A DNA stretch of 51,662 nucleotides, taken from the IMG/VR virus record IMGVR_UViG_3300021961_000142, positions 1-51,662 of that record; one strand, 5' to 3'. Of this stretch, positions 32,971 through 40,031 are shown in pieces. This stretch comes from a virus. The notes beneath the pieces are model-generated. The model had not been told where the DNA came from and made no database searches. It saw only the letters and a program-made list of their open reading frames with translations. The position numbers and the translations under genes are program-made. Positions within the stretch are counted from its first letter, which is position 1. The number at the start of each line of letters is the position of its first letter.

Positions 32971-32999
32971 ATACTACCCTATTTAGTCGGGCGTGTCAA
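32971..32999 (-). promoter_or_regulatory. Sigma70-type promoter of gp32 (with internal CTAAATA)
   Basis: TTGACA (32994-32999) and TAGTAT (32971-32976) are 17 bp apart on the minus strand, overlapping the end of the upstream gene. The spacer also holds CTAAATAG, a possible late element, so the gene could be expressed in two phases. Confidence 0.65.
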
Positions 33000-33315
33000 G
33001 GTCCTTGAGGACCCGTTCCAGGTACTCTTCCATGCCGTTCAGGGACTCCAGCAGGGTGCTGTACCCAAACATGTTTGAGATCAGATCGATACGATTTTTC
33101 ATATCGGCAGCATCCTCATCTGTTGAGGAAGACAACTGAAGTCTCACATAAAAGAGTTTTTGTTTTTCGATCAGTTCTTTAGTCTTCTGAACGTGCTTCT
33201 TTGCCTTATCTTTTGGCAAACTCGAAATGTTTTCCGAGGTTTTTTGTAGTTCGACGTAGGTATCGTAGATTGATTGTAGTTGATCCTGAACTACTTCTGA
33301 ATTAAAAAAATTCAT
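32983..33315 (-). CDS. DUF1825-like protein, 110 aa
   Basis: It reads MNFFNSEVVQDQLQSIYDTY, then KDKAKKHVQKTKELIEKQKL, and FYVRLQLS. This helical opening (FF-x-S-E-x-V-Q) recalls the DUF1825 family, which cyanobacteria and their phages share; its function is unknown. It is a four-helix-like small protein with no signal or membrane segment. It overlaps the start of gp32's promoter and is coupled to gp59 by ATGA. Confidence 0.65.
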   Translation of the reverse strand: MNFFNSEVVQDQLQSIYDTYVELQKTSENISSLPKDKAKKHVQKTKELIEKQKLFYVRLQLSSSTDEDAADMKNRIDLISNMFGYSTLLESLNGMEEYLERVLKDLDTPD

Positions 33316-33929
33316 TCTTTGTCCTTTTCCTTTATCTGTCTAAGAATAAGAGATCTGTAGGTCTTACAGTCTATAGTTAAGAAAGGAGAATATTTTGTGA
33401 TCTGGTTCTTTACTGTTTTCCAAATAGGGTCTGTTAATGTGCCATCAAGTTGAGAAACAAATCCTAAACATCTCTCAAGAATAGAAATTGTTTCGATACT
33501 GATTTCACTTCTTAGATAGGAGGTTAGAATTTTTGGATGCTTTCCTCTAGTGCAAGTGAATAAAGTATCAAAATTTTTTTCGTAGGGTAGATCAATATTA
33601 TCTAATAGCAGACTAATTTCTTCCCCAAAAATATTTATTAAATTGTTATTGCGATCAACCCATTTACAGTAAATCTGCTCTCCTTTTGGGCTCATCATGT
33701 TCTTAATGTAATTCTTATCGTCTGCAATGAAATTAGAGACGAAGAATTGTTCGATCCGATTTTGTTCGTACTTTGCAGATAACTTCTTAAAAAAATAAGA
33801 GTCCTTCCGTTTTTCGAAAGACTCTTTACTTACTCTACTTTTTCCACGAAATTTGAAGTAGTCATAATCTTCCTTGGTGAAATGAAGTTTCAATGCAATG
33901 TACATTTGATAAACTTCAAGACCTGTCAT
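33312..33929 (-). CDS. 59: Loader of DNA helicase gp59, 205 aa
   Basis: The opening VYQMYIALKLHFTKEDYDYF, then KESFEKRKDSYFFKKLSAKY and FFVSNFIADDKNYI, matches T4 gp59, which loads the gp41 helicase onto gp32-covered forks. All-helical, basic and 205 residues (T4: 217). It lies between gp33 and the DUF1825-like gene; in T4 the order 33-59-32 is the same. It is coupled at both ends by 4-bp ATGA junctions. Confidence 0.9.
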   Translation of the reverse strand: MTGLEVYQMYIALKLHFTKEDYDYFKFRGKSRVSKESFEKRKDSYFFKKLSAKYEQNRIEQFFVSNFIADDKNYIKNMMSPKGEQIYCKWVDRNNNLINIFGEEISLLLDNIDLPYEKNFDTLFTCTRGKHPKILTSYLRSEISIETISILERCLGFVSQLDGTLTDPIWKTVKNQITKYSPFLTIDCKTYRSLILRQIKEKDKE

Positions 33930-34177
33930 AGCGGTAGAATACCTCTGCTAGTTCGTTTAACAAGATTCAAACTTTGTGCTTGATACTTGATTTTTTCTTT
34001 GAGTGGTTTAGATAGTAATTTTGGAACTGATTCAATTTCAATATTATTATCCTCACAATAAGTGATGATCGCATCAATATAGGTAATCATCCCATCACTA
34101 TCCTTCACAATGTTTTCGATAGTCTCCGAAAACTTTGAGGAGTTTAAAAAGTTATTGCTTGGATTTGGTTTAGGCAT
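33926..34177 (-). CDS. 33: Late transcription coactivator gp33, 83 aa
   Basis: From the ATG at 34177 (MPKPNPSNNF; the frame opens at 34195 but the 34177 start gives the usual 8-bp overlap) it continues GMITYIDAIITYCEDNNIEI and ESVPKLLSKPLKEKIKYQAQ, the small helical gp33 core. T4 gp33 bridges the sliding clamp and RNA polymerase, together with gp55, for late transcription. That fits the TATAAATA late promoters in this window. gp55 is not in the window. Confidence 0.8.
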   Translation of the reverse strand: MPKPNPSNNFLNSSKFSETIENIVKDSDGMITYIDAIITYCEDNNIEIESVPKLLSKPLKEKIKYQAQSLNLVKRTSRGILPL

Positions 34178-34835
34178 TTCTAGAGTTAAAATCATGTATA
34201 TACTCCTTCAATAATGTAAAATAATGATCTAGGTTTGTTTTTTCAATCACTTGACAACTACCTTCCTCAGTAGAAATAATAGTTACAATTTTCTTTGGTT
34301 GGATTCCAGTGCGTTCATAGAACATAACAGCATATGCTGTTTCTTGAACGAAATAATTTTCAATCCATTGTTCCTTTTTATCTCTATCTGATGTCTTGAA
34401 GTCAATGACTGCTAAATCCCCATCAAACTCAGCAATACAGTCAACCCTACCAGCAACACCAAGATAATCGGAATATAAAGCCCCTTCAAGCAAATGAATA
34501 TTATTAATGCGATTAAGAGTAGGTTTCGCAACTTGAAATAGCGCAAAAGGAAGAGGATCAAAATCAGCAGGATCAATAGACTCATTTTTTAAATACCTTT
34601 CAACGATACTGTGAAATGCAGTTCCTCTTCCTGTTGCTCTTGCTGTCTTCCTGTTTGCAACTTCTTCACCTACACGTTGACGCCATTCTTTAAAGAATGC
34701 TGCCTTTCTGAATGAGGTGATTGTGGTGATAGAAGGATATTCTACACCTTCACAGATGGGATAAAAACGTTGCCCATCTTTATCTATCGATTCGATATCA
34801 TTAAGTTGGACAGGAAGATCAACAAATTTAAACAT
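34170..34835 (-). CDS. PD-(D/E)XK exonuclease, MGME1/RecB-like, 221 aa
   Basis: It starts MFKFVDLPVQLNDIESIDKD. The middle has GRGTAFHSIVERYL, the helix before the site, then VAGRVDCIAEFDGDLAVIDFKTS, giving the Asp and the Asp-x-Lys pair. The C-terminal domain is helical. This RecB-like or MGME1-like nuclease is common in cyanophages near the gp59/gp33 genes. It may degrade host DNA or process recombination ends. It starts at the last base of the PhoH stop. Confidence 0.8.
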   Translation of the reverse strand: MFKFVDLPVQLNDIESIDKDGQRFYPICEGVEYPSITTITSFRKAAFFKEWRQRVGEEVANRKTARATGRGTAFHSIVERYLKNESIDPADFDPLPFALFQVAKPTLNRINNIHLLEGALYSDYLGVAGRVDCIAEFDGDLAVIDFKTSDRDKKEQWIENYFVQETAYAVMFYERTGIQPKKIVTIISTEEGSCQVIEKTNLDHYFTLLKEYIHDFNSRNA

Positions 34836-35587
34836 TAGAAACCTAGATTCAATTTACTAATAATGTAGCTACGGACTAGTCCAGAACGGACAATATCATC
34901 AACACCAAATTCAATAGTGTCAAACTCTTCCATGGTTTCTAGGATTTTCATAAAGTCTAAAATACCATTCTTTTCGTTAGTCTTAACAAGGTCTGACTGA
35001 GTGATATCACCAGCGAAGACGACCTTACAGTTCTGACCGACACGAGTAATCATGGAATCAAGTTCGTGGAAGTTGAGGTTTGAAAACTCATCCACGATGA
35101 TGATACAGTTGTCAAGGGTGACACCTCTGATGTACGATGTACTCCAGAATGAAATAGTCTCTTGTGCCCTGAGGTTATTATACAGCATTTCGAATGCATT
35201 GTCATCAGGCATCTCGAACATGTACTTCACCATATTCTTATATGGAATCTGGTAAAGTGCTGATTTGTCTTCATGATCTCCTGGAAGGAAACCGATTTCT
35301 CTAGTAGGAACCAGAGAACGGACGATGTAAATCTTTTCATAAGGAGTGTTCTCGTTGAGAACTTCCTTCAGTGCAAGATACATGCTGATAAAAGTTTTAC
35401 CTGTACCAGCACATCCATGAAGAACTAGATGCTTATCTTTGGACCATGACTCAAACACTTTGGTTTGAGACTCTGTAACTGGCTCAATCTTAACCAAATG
35501 ATCTTGGTTGATTGGCTTTTTGCGTTTCATCTGCTTAATTGACATCCCTGCGGGAACAATAGCATTATTATTTCTCTTTCTTGGCAT
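34835..35587 (-). CDS. phoH: PhoH-like P-loop ATPase, 250 aa
   Basis: From the ATG at 35587 it reads MPRKRNNNAIVPAGMSIKQM, a basic head, then the Walker A GCAGTGKT (58-65), IYIVRSLVPTREIGFLPGD, the Walker B IIIVDEFSN and the sensor VVFAGDITQSD. These are PhoH landmarks. The gene is found in most T4-like cyanophages; its role is uncertain (RNA helicase or phosphate-stress related). No pho box was checked. The start follows a TGATATG junction with the upstream gene. Confidence 0.88.
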   Translation of the reverse strand: MPRKRNNNAIVPAGMSIKQMKRKKPINQDHLVKIEPVTESQTKVFESWSKDKHLVLHGCAGTGKTFISMYLALKEVLNENTPYEKIYIVRSLVPTREIGFLPGDHEDKSALYQIPYKNMVKYMFEMPDDNAFEMLYNNLRAQETISFWSTSYIRGVTLDNCIIIVDEFSNLNFHELDSMITRVGQNCKVVFAGDITQSDLVKTNEKNGILDFMKILETMEEFDTIEFGVDDIVRSGLVRSYIISKLNLGF

Positions 35588-35588
35588 A

Positions 35589-35813
35589 TCAGGTAAAACG
35601 AGACAAGTTTGCACGGGGATGTTCTTTTTGAACTTTACTCATAACTTCCTTAAAACCGCTATCAGTTTTCATAGAACCACTAACAGCATTAAGGATGGTT
35701 GGAAGTTGTTGATAGTTTGGATTATTTTCCAAGAAAGATTCTCTTTCACTCATATACATCCATTTTTCAAACACTTCCCCAGTGTCTTTATCTAAGAATT
35801 TGTAAGTAGGCAT
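35589..35813 (-). CDS. Small conserved-type protein, FmdB-like start without zinc ribbon, 74 aa
   Basis: The 74 residues start MPTYKFLDKDTGEVFEKWMY, the opening of FmdB-type zinc-ribbon proteins, but no cysteine occurs, so the ribbon is lost. The second half (SGSMKTDSGFKEVMSKVQKE, ending HPRANLSRFT) is helical. Similar short proteins sit beside phoH in cyanophages. A regulatory role is only a family guess. It is coupled to PhoH by TGATATG. Confidence 0.6.
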   Translation of the reverse strand: MPTYKFLDKDTGEVFEKWMYMSERESFLENNPNYQQLPTILNAVSGSMKTDSGFKEVMSKVQKEHPRANLSRFT

Positions 35814-35830
35814 CCTTTCCTCCTGGAAAA

Positions 35831-35977
35831 CTATTTATTTAGAACTGGTTCAGGTGTGTCTACAAACTCTTGCTTGAGAATCTTTCTAATTTTTTGATAG
35901 AAAGATAGAATATCATGGTTATTGTTGTAGACAAGTCCGCAATCTTTTGCAGTCTTTAAAACTTCCTGATTGTTCAT
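35831..35977 (-). CDS. Hypothetical small protein, 48 aa
   Basis: The 48 residues read MNNQEVLKTAKDCGLVYNNN, then HDILSFYQKIRKILKQEF. A clear Shine-Dalgarno (AGGAAG, 8 nt) precedes the ATG, and the frame fills the gap between two real genes. It appears to be helical and basic. The function is unknown. Confidence 0.6.
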   Translation of the reverse strand: MNNQEVLKTAKDCGLVYNNNHDILSFYQKIRKILKQEFVDTPEPVLNK

Positions 35978-35998
35978 GATTGACTTCCTTTACTATGG

Positions 35999-36643
35999 TT
36001 ATGCACTGATCCATCCCAGTGCTTCTGCAACACTTGGAAACTGTTTTGAGAATTCAACTTTACATTGTTCAGCAATTTCCATGTGTTCTTTTTGAGTCCC
36101 GTTTGCGGTCCTCAATTGTATATAGTGAATCCATGACCTGCATGATCCCGTCATATAGATACGAGTTGGAGTTGCCAGAGGCAATACAAAACGGGCACAT
36201 TCCTTTGCCACACCATGAGAGAGAAGTTCCTTGTAGAGGCGCATACTTTCTGCAAAATGCTCCTGAATCTTACCTTGAAGACCCAGTTTTTCATACTGAC
36301 CAATATCATCAATCGAGTTCTGACGATTCTTAGTATCCTGACGACGAAGATCGGGGACAGGAATATAATCACTTAGAAGTGAAGAATCAGCATACCGCTG
36401 GGAGAACTCTTGATATGTGAACGAACGGTGACGCAAAATTTGAGCTGCGATACCACGATTAGTTTCGATCTCCAGTGTCATGGATGCTTGCTCGAACACA
36501 GACCAATGATTATGATTGATACAATACCTCAGAAGACCTGCATAGTTTTCATTCTCTTGATTTGCTGGATTAGACACCCTAGCAATATACGACATCATCT
36601 GTTCTGCATCTGGCGTTGATGTGATGTAGGAAACTTTAGTCAT
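35999..36643 (-). CDS. thyX: Flavin-dependent thymidylate synthase ThyX, 214 aa
   Basis: From the ATG at 36643 it starts MTKVSYITSTPDAEQMMSYI. RHRSFTYQEFSQR at 71-83 is the ThyX motif binding FAD and dUMP. Later CARFVLPLATPTRIYMTGSCRSWIHYI is the substrate Arg region. It makes dTMP from dUMP with methylene-tetrahydrofolate and NADPH for phage DNA synthesis. It overlaps the upstream membrane gene by 8 bp. Confidence 0.93.
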   Translation of the reverse strand: MTKVSYITSTPDAEQMMSYIARVSNPANQENENYAGLLRYCINHNHWSVFEQASMTLEIETNRGIAAQILRHRSFTYQEFSQRYADSSLLSDYIPVPDLRRQDTKNRQNSIDDIGQYEKLGLQGKIQEHFAESMRLYKELLSHGVAKECARFVLPLATPTRIYMTGSCRSWIHYIQLRTANGTQKEHMEIAEQCKVEFSKQFPSVAEALGWISA

Positions 36644-36935
36644 CTGAACTCCGATCAAATAGGATATGTGCTGCGAGTACAAGACCCATTGCATGTACGA
36701 ACGTTATTTTAGCAATTCCAAACAATGCTGTCAACCCACCAAATTGAATGACTGCCCAGAGAAGAAAGGGACGCCAAAGGAAGACATCAAATGTTTTGGC
36801 GAGAATTTTTGTACCTCTCTCAATTGACTCTTGCCTTTTAAGTTCTTCTCTCTCCTCATCAGTCATGTTTGGTTCTTCATCCAAACTTCTAGGATCAAGA
36901 TAGACAGTCATCTTATTAGATGATTTGGTTGTCAT
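36636..36935 (-). CDS. Small membrane protein, 99 aa
   Basis: From the ATG at 36935 (MTTKSSNKMTVYLDPRSLDE, in an ATGA junction with the DUF6433-like gene) an acidic 55-residue head is followed by two hydrophobic segments, FLLWAVIQFGGLTALFGI and THVHAMGLVLAAHILF-like residues at 60-95. It overlaps the thyX start by 8 bp. A membrane location is likely; no function is known. Confidence 0.6.
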   Translation of the reverse strand: MTTKSSNKMTVYLDPRSLDEEPNMTDEEREELKRQESIERGTKILAKTFDVFLWRPFLLWAVIQFGGLTALFGIAKITFVHAMGLVLAAHILFDRSSDD

Positions 36936-37384
36936 GAACGACCACCCCATGTGATAGTGGGAAACGCCTCCTCAATAACTGCCTTGGTGATGCGGTACTT
37001 CTTCTGCAGTTGCTTATCCTTAACCAAAACAAGAAGTTCTGCTTCAGATTGATGGAGACCTTCAAGCATACGAATAAACATGCTTTCTCTTTGGGGTTGC
37101 TTCAGATCAAAGTTGCCACCCTGAATGAAGTTAAACAACTTTGCTCCTTCTTTTTCAAGGATGGTATGCTCCGTTCCAATAGGTGCTTCATTTGGGGTAT
37201 AAGGAACTTCCCCCTCAGGAAGCATTGAAACTACTGATTCATCATAATTCCAGATAAAAATACTGCGAAGAGTTTGAGTATTGTTGTCTTGCAGGATCTT
37301 GATCTTTTCTGCTTTTGTTTTTGCATTCGATGCTTTTTGTAGCACTTCAGAGATAAGCAGTCGATTGCCAGTGTTTGCGGACAT
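36932..37384 (-). CDS. DUF6433-like protein, 150 aa
   Basis: It reads MSANTGNRLLISEVLQKASN, then TQTLRSIFIWNYDESVVSML, PEGEVPYTPNEAPIGTEHTI and SMFIRMLEGLHQSEAELLVL, ending AFPTITWGGRS. This matches the DUF6433 family of T4-like phages, of unknown function. It is all-helical and cytoplasmic, and lies between rnh and the membrane protein gene. A role in replication is only suggested by neighbours. Confidence 0.7.
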   Translation of the reverse strand: MSANTGNRLLISEVLQKASNAKTKAEKIKILQDNNTQTLRSIFIWNYDESVVSMLPEGEVPYTPNEAPIGTEHTILEKEGAKLFNFIQGGNFDLKQPQRESMFIRMLEGLHQSEAELLVLVKDKQLQKKYRITKAVIEEAFPTITWGGRS

Positions 37385-37385
37385 T

Positions 37386-38261
37386 TTAAAATTCTCCTAT
37401 CTTTTCAAGTAAATTAACAAGGTTTTTATTCACAAAGTAATTGTAAATTTTAGATCGAGATGGAACTTCAATAGCATCATAAGACTCTACGATTTTATTC
37501 TCTACCTCTACTGGTATATAGTCAAAGTCAATTAGAGTCTGATTGCGTTTGTATTGCTCCATCTGTTCTGCAGTGCAATACTGATCTGGTGTTAGATTAA
37601 CCAATCGTTCGATTGCTTTTTTACCCAGAGGTTTCTGACGTTTACCATTGATAAACGTATCATCTGGAGACAAGAAGTTTGGAATACTATCGGACTTATC
37701 TCCTTTCAAGATATGTTCTCGAATGTACTTCTTTGGATCTAATCCATTAATGTACTTCTTGAGAACAGGATTGTACTGTTTCAACCAAGGATACTTATGG
37801 AGTTGAATGAAATCTTTATCACCAGAAAGAATAAGAACCTTTACTGCAGGTTGCATATCTTTTTGTAGACGGATATTTGTATATGCCTGATGCTTTGTGA
37901 GAATAGAAATAATATCGTCTGCTTCAGCACCTTCAACTTCCACAACTTTGTATGGAAGATTCTCTTTAATCTCGTCTCTGATTTCATTCAGAGTTTCAAA
38001 GATCAGATTCCAATTGAGATTGGATTCTTTCCTATCTTTCTTTCTATTGCATTTGTAGTAGGGAAAGAACTCCCTACGCCAATACTTTTTTGAATCATAA
38101 CAAAGAACTAGTTCGCCAAACTCTTCACTGAACTTTCGTCGGTAGAACCTAAGTGAGTTCAGGACCATGTGGCGAACTAGATCTTTGTCAATTCCTTCGG
38201 TCAGTCTGTACTGAGCCATCAGGTTAGAAATCATAACCTGATTCATGTCAACAAGGATCAT
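37386..38261 (-). CDS. rnh: RNase H / 5'-3' flap exonuclease, T4 type, 291 aa
   Basis: Acidic metal ligands lie in order: MILVDMNQVM, LCYDSKKYWRREFFPYYK, VEVEGAEADDIISIL and LILSGDKDFIQL, with a helix-hairpin-helix-like region at ILKGDKSDSIPNFLSP. This is the FEN-1 fold of T4 RNase H, which removes RNA primers from lagging-strand fragments. The 291 residues compare with 305 in T4. It is 2 bp from the DUF6433-like gene. Confidence 0.88.
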   Translation of the reverse strand: MILVDMNQVMISNLMAQYRLTEGIDKDLVRHMVLNSLRFYRRKFSEEFGELVLCYDSKKYWRREFFPYYKCNRKKDRKESNLNWNLIFETLNEIRDEIKENLPYKVVEVEGAEADDIISILTKHQAYTNIRLQKDMQPAVKVLILSGDKDFIQLHKYPWLKQYNPVLKKYINGLDPKKYIREHILKGDKSDSIPNFLSPDDTFINGKRQKPLGKKAIERLVNLTPDQYCTAEQMEQYKRNQTLIDFDYIPVEVENKIVESYDAIEVPSRSKIYNYFVNKNLVNLLEKIGEF

Positions 38262-38267
38262 GGTTTG

Positions 38268-38507
38268 TTAATCATCTTCATCGTCTATAATACCTAGTTC
38301 ATCCTCAAATGTCAAGTAGGTAAGACGTTCATGGGTGAGGTTTCCATCTTCATCATACATCTCTGGATGCATGACGGTCTTGGAGTATGCTGCATTTTGA
38401 TACCAAGTATCAAAAATATTATTTGCCAACCACCCAACTAAAAACCCCACCGCAAAAGTGAGTAAAGTTATAAATGCTGCAATGTATATAAATTCAAGAT
38501 GGTCCAT
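38268..38507 (-). CDS. Small membrane protein, 79 aa
   Basis: It starts MDHLEFIYIAAFITLLTFAV, with one long hydrophobic segment (about residues 5-30, continuing GFLVGWLANNIF), then an acidic cytoplasmic tail ending GIIDDEDD. A strong Shine-Dalgarno (GGAGG, 7 nt before) supports the start. It is next to rnh in the same direction. A function is not assigned. Confidence 0.65.
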   Translation of the reverse strand: MDHLEFIYIAAFITLLTFAVGFLVGWLANNIFDTWYQNAAYSKTVMHPEMYDEDGNLTHERLTYLTFEDELGIIDDEDD

Positions 38508-38577
38508 TTTTCCTCCAAACTAGAGTTAACTGTAAGTGTCATCTCCTCCAAATGTAAATGGACCGAACTATTTATTA

Positions 38578-38817
38578 TCAGAGTAAACCTTTTCCTTGCA
38601 GATACTGAACTGTCTCTGATGCTCCACCCAAAAGTTTATCGTCCATTACGACTCTAGGAAAAGTAGATTCACCGAATTGTGATTTAAATTGCTCTTTAGT
38701 GAAGTCAAGATCAAGCATGTATTCAACATACTTAAACTTCTTTTGTTCAAATAAATTCTTAATCTTGGTGCAATAAGGGCAACCTGGTTTTGAGTAGATA
38801 GTGAAGTTGTTATTCAT
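38578..38817 (-). CDS. grx: Glutaredoxin, 79 aa
   Basis: It reads FTIYSKPGCPYCTKIKNLF with the CPYC pair at Cys13-Cys16, later TFPRVVMDDKLLGG, the cis-Pro loop and GG turn that bind glutathione. It is the phage glutaredoxin (NrdC-like) that may reduce ribonucleotide reductase, which is not in this window. The gene overlaps its upstream neighbour by 8 bp (38810-38817). The late motif at about 38570 lies after it. Confidence 0.88.
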   Translation of the reverse strand: MNNNFTIYSKPGCPYCTKIKNLFEQKKFKYVEYMLDLDFTKEQFKSQFGESTFPRVVMDDKLLGGASETVQYLQGKGLL

Positions 38818-38977
38818 TGTCTCCTAATTTTTGCTTGAGATTTTCTGTGGTCTGAATCATATCATTGATGACAATTTCTGCCTGATCTTCAGGACAAAAA
38901 TCCCGAACCACATCGACAACTGACTTAATAGTATTTTCATACTGTCTTAAGAACTGAGAGAAGTCTGGTTGGTCCAT
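38810..38977 (-). CDS. Hypothetical small helical protein, 55 aa
   Basis: From the ATG at 38977 it reads MDQPDFSQFLRQYENTIKSV, then VRDFCPEDQAEIVINDMIQT and a Lys-rich end. The longer frame (to 39025) would run into the tRNA-Pro gene. It is helical, mildly acidic, and coupled to glutaredoxin by overlap. The function is unknown. Confidence 0.6.
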   Translation of the reverse strand: MDQPDFSQFLRQYENTIKSVVDVVRDFCPEDQAEIVINDMIQTTENLKQKLGDNE

Positions 38978-38995
38978 AAATTTATATATCTTTAA

Positions 38996-39069
38996 TCGGA
39001 ATGACAGGATTCGAACCTGCGACATCTCGCTCCCAAAGCGAGTGCTCTACCAAACTGAGCTACATTCCG
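38996..39069 (-). tRNA. tRNA-Pro (anticodon TGG)
   Basis: Acceptor CGGAATG/CATTCCG, D-arm GCTC/GAGC, anticodon stem CTCGC/GCGAG around TTTGGGA, T-arm CAGG TTCGAAT CCTG. It reads CCA and CCN by wobble. The first base is C, normal for tRNA-Pro. Confidence 0.93.
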
Positions 39070-39072
39070 TGG

Positions 39073-39159
39073 CGGAAGGGGTCGGATTCGAACCCACGGT
39101 AGACTTGCACCTACGGCAGTTTTCAAGACTGCTGCCTTAAACCACTCGGCCACCCTTCC
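39073..39159 (-). tRNA. tRNA-Ser (anticodon TGA)
   Basis: A class II tRNA: acceptor GGAAGGG/CCCTTCC, discriminator G, anticodon loop CTTGAAA with stem GCAGT/ACTGC, a long variable arm and T-loop TTCGAAT. It reads UCA. It is 3 bp from tRNA-Pro, so the two may be co-transcribed. Confidence 0.92.
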
Positions 39160-39182
39160 AAAAAGATCCCCCGAAGGGGATC
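39160..39182 (-). terminator. Intrinsic terminator after the outer-membrane-like gene
   Basis: GATCCCC and GGGGATC form a 7-bp stem with a 4-nt loop, followed on the minus strand by TTTTT. It separates the outer-membrane-like gene from the tRNA-Ser/Pro pair. Confidence 0.75.
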
Positions 39183-39195
39183 AATATTATTTAGA

Positions 39196-39570
39196 TCAGA
39201 AAGCGTACTTCACGCCAACTTTCACGTTGGTCAGGAGGTTATCAACCTCAAAACCACCAGTGGTAGAACCCCAGACTTCACCGTAGATGCCCAGACTATC
39301 GGTAGCAGCAACGTTGATTCCGACCTTGCCAGACAGTTCAACTTCGCTATCGCCACCATCGGGAAGCACGAAGTTAGGACCAAGTTGAGCATATCCAGTC
39401 ACGTTACCACCCAGAGAACCTTCAACGCCCAGGTGCGACTCGATAGTGGTGCCACCGTAGTTGCTACCAGCGAATCCAGAGTTGGACTCAACATTCACAT
39501 AAGGACCAGCGAAAGCAGCGCCAGCGAACAGGGGAGCAGCAGCAGCGGCTGCAATTGCAGATTTGAACAT
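39196..39570 (-). CDS. Small outer-membrane beta-barrel-like secreted protein, 124 aa
   Basis: Residues 1-21 (MFKSAIAAAAAAPLFAGAAFA) are a signal peptide. The rest has alternating beta strands (TTIESHLGVEGSLGGNVTGY, VELSGKVGINVAA, LGIYGEVWGSTTGG) and ends VKVGVKYAF, the aromatic C-terminus that BAM recognises in porin-like barrels. At about 100 mature residues the barrel would be small. It has its own promoter, leader and terminator, so it is a monocistronic unit. A role in the host envelope during infection is inferred; other cyanophages encode such proteins but I know no function. Confidence 0.75.
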   Translation of the reverse strand: MFKSAIAAAAAAPLFAGAAFAGPYVNVESNSGFAGSNYGGTTIESHLGVEGSLGGNVTGYAQLGPNFVLPDGGDSEVELSGKVGINVAATDSLGIYGEVWGSTTGGFEVDNLLTNVKVGVKYAF

Positions 39571-39688
39571 AATAGTACCTCGTAATTTTCTTGCGGAATG
39601 ATTACCCGCAGATGTAAGGAGAATCGACTTTCTCCGTTTTGTTCAGTGATTCCACGAGTAATTGAGGTTTCATCACGTCAACTTATGT

Positions 39689-39717
39689 AGTTTAACATTC
39701 TCTTTGGGATTGGTCAA
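39689..39717 (-). promoter_or_regulatory. Sigma70-type promoter of the outer-membrane-like gene
   Basis: TTGACC (39712-39717) and TAAACT (39689-39694) are 17 bp apart on the minus strand. A 118-nt leader follows, with two hairpins: GGAGAA/TTCTCC and TGCGG/CCGCA. The -35 overlaps the end of the upstream gene. Confidence 0.55.
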
Positions 39718-40031
39718 GTAGGACGATCTTGGTTCTGTCCAAGAGTTTTGATTTCATAAAGGTTTGACTTGAAATACCTTGATGCCTTCTTGATTTTTTT
39801 CCAGTTCTCTTTCCTAGGACGACTTTGATCGTAGATTTTGTGCAGTGCCTGAAGTTGGTCTGCCCGTTTCTGAAGTCTCCTGTCAAGAGATGCATGTTTC
39901 TGTTCCATCTCAGTCGGATCATATTCTTCGACGCTTTCAACAAGAGGTTCAATAACCACTTCATCACCATCAATTTTGTCTTGCATTTCTTGTGGTAGAT
40001 CGCTCTTATTGATTTTAGGTAGTTCCTTCAT
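39714..40031 (-). CDS. Hypothetical protein, 105 aa
   Basis: It begins MKELPKINKSDLPQEMQDKI and has a very acidic stretch (EPLVESVEEYDPTEMEQ), then a basic helical C-terminus (DRRLQKRADQLQALHKIYDQ, RPRKENWKKIKKASRYFK). The acidic-then-basic layout suggests interaction with a partner. It is coupled to the upstream 1138-residue gene by a 4-bp overlap, so both may be in the virion or one may be a chaperone. Not recognised. Confidence 0.6.
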   Translation of the reverse strand: MKELPKINKSDLPQEMQDKIDGDEVVIEPLVESVEEYDPTEMEQKHASLDRRLQKRADQLQALHKIYDQSRPRKENWKKIKKASRYFKSNLYEIKTLGQNQDRPT

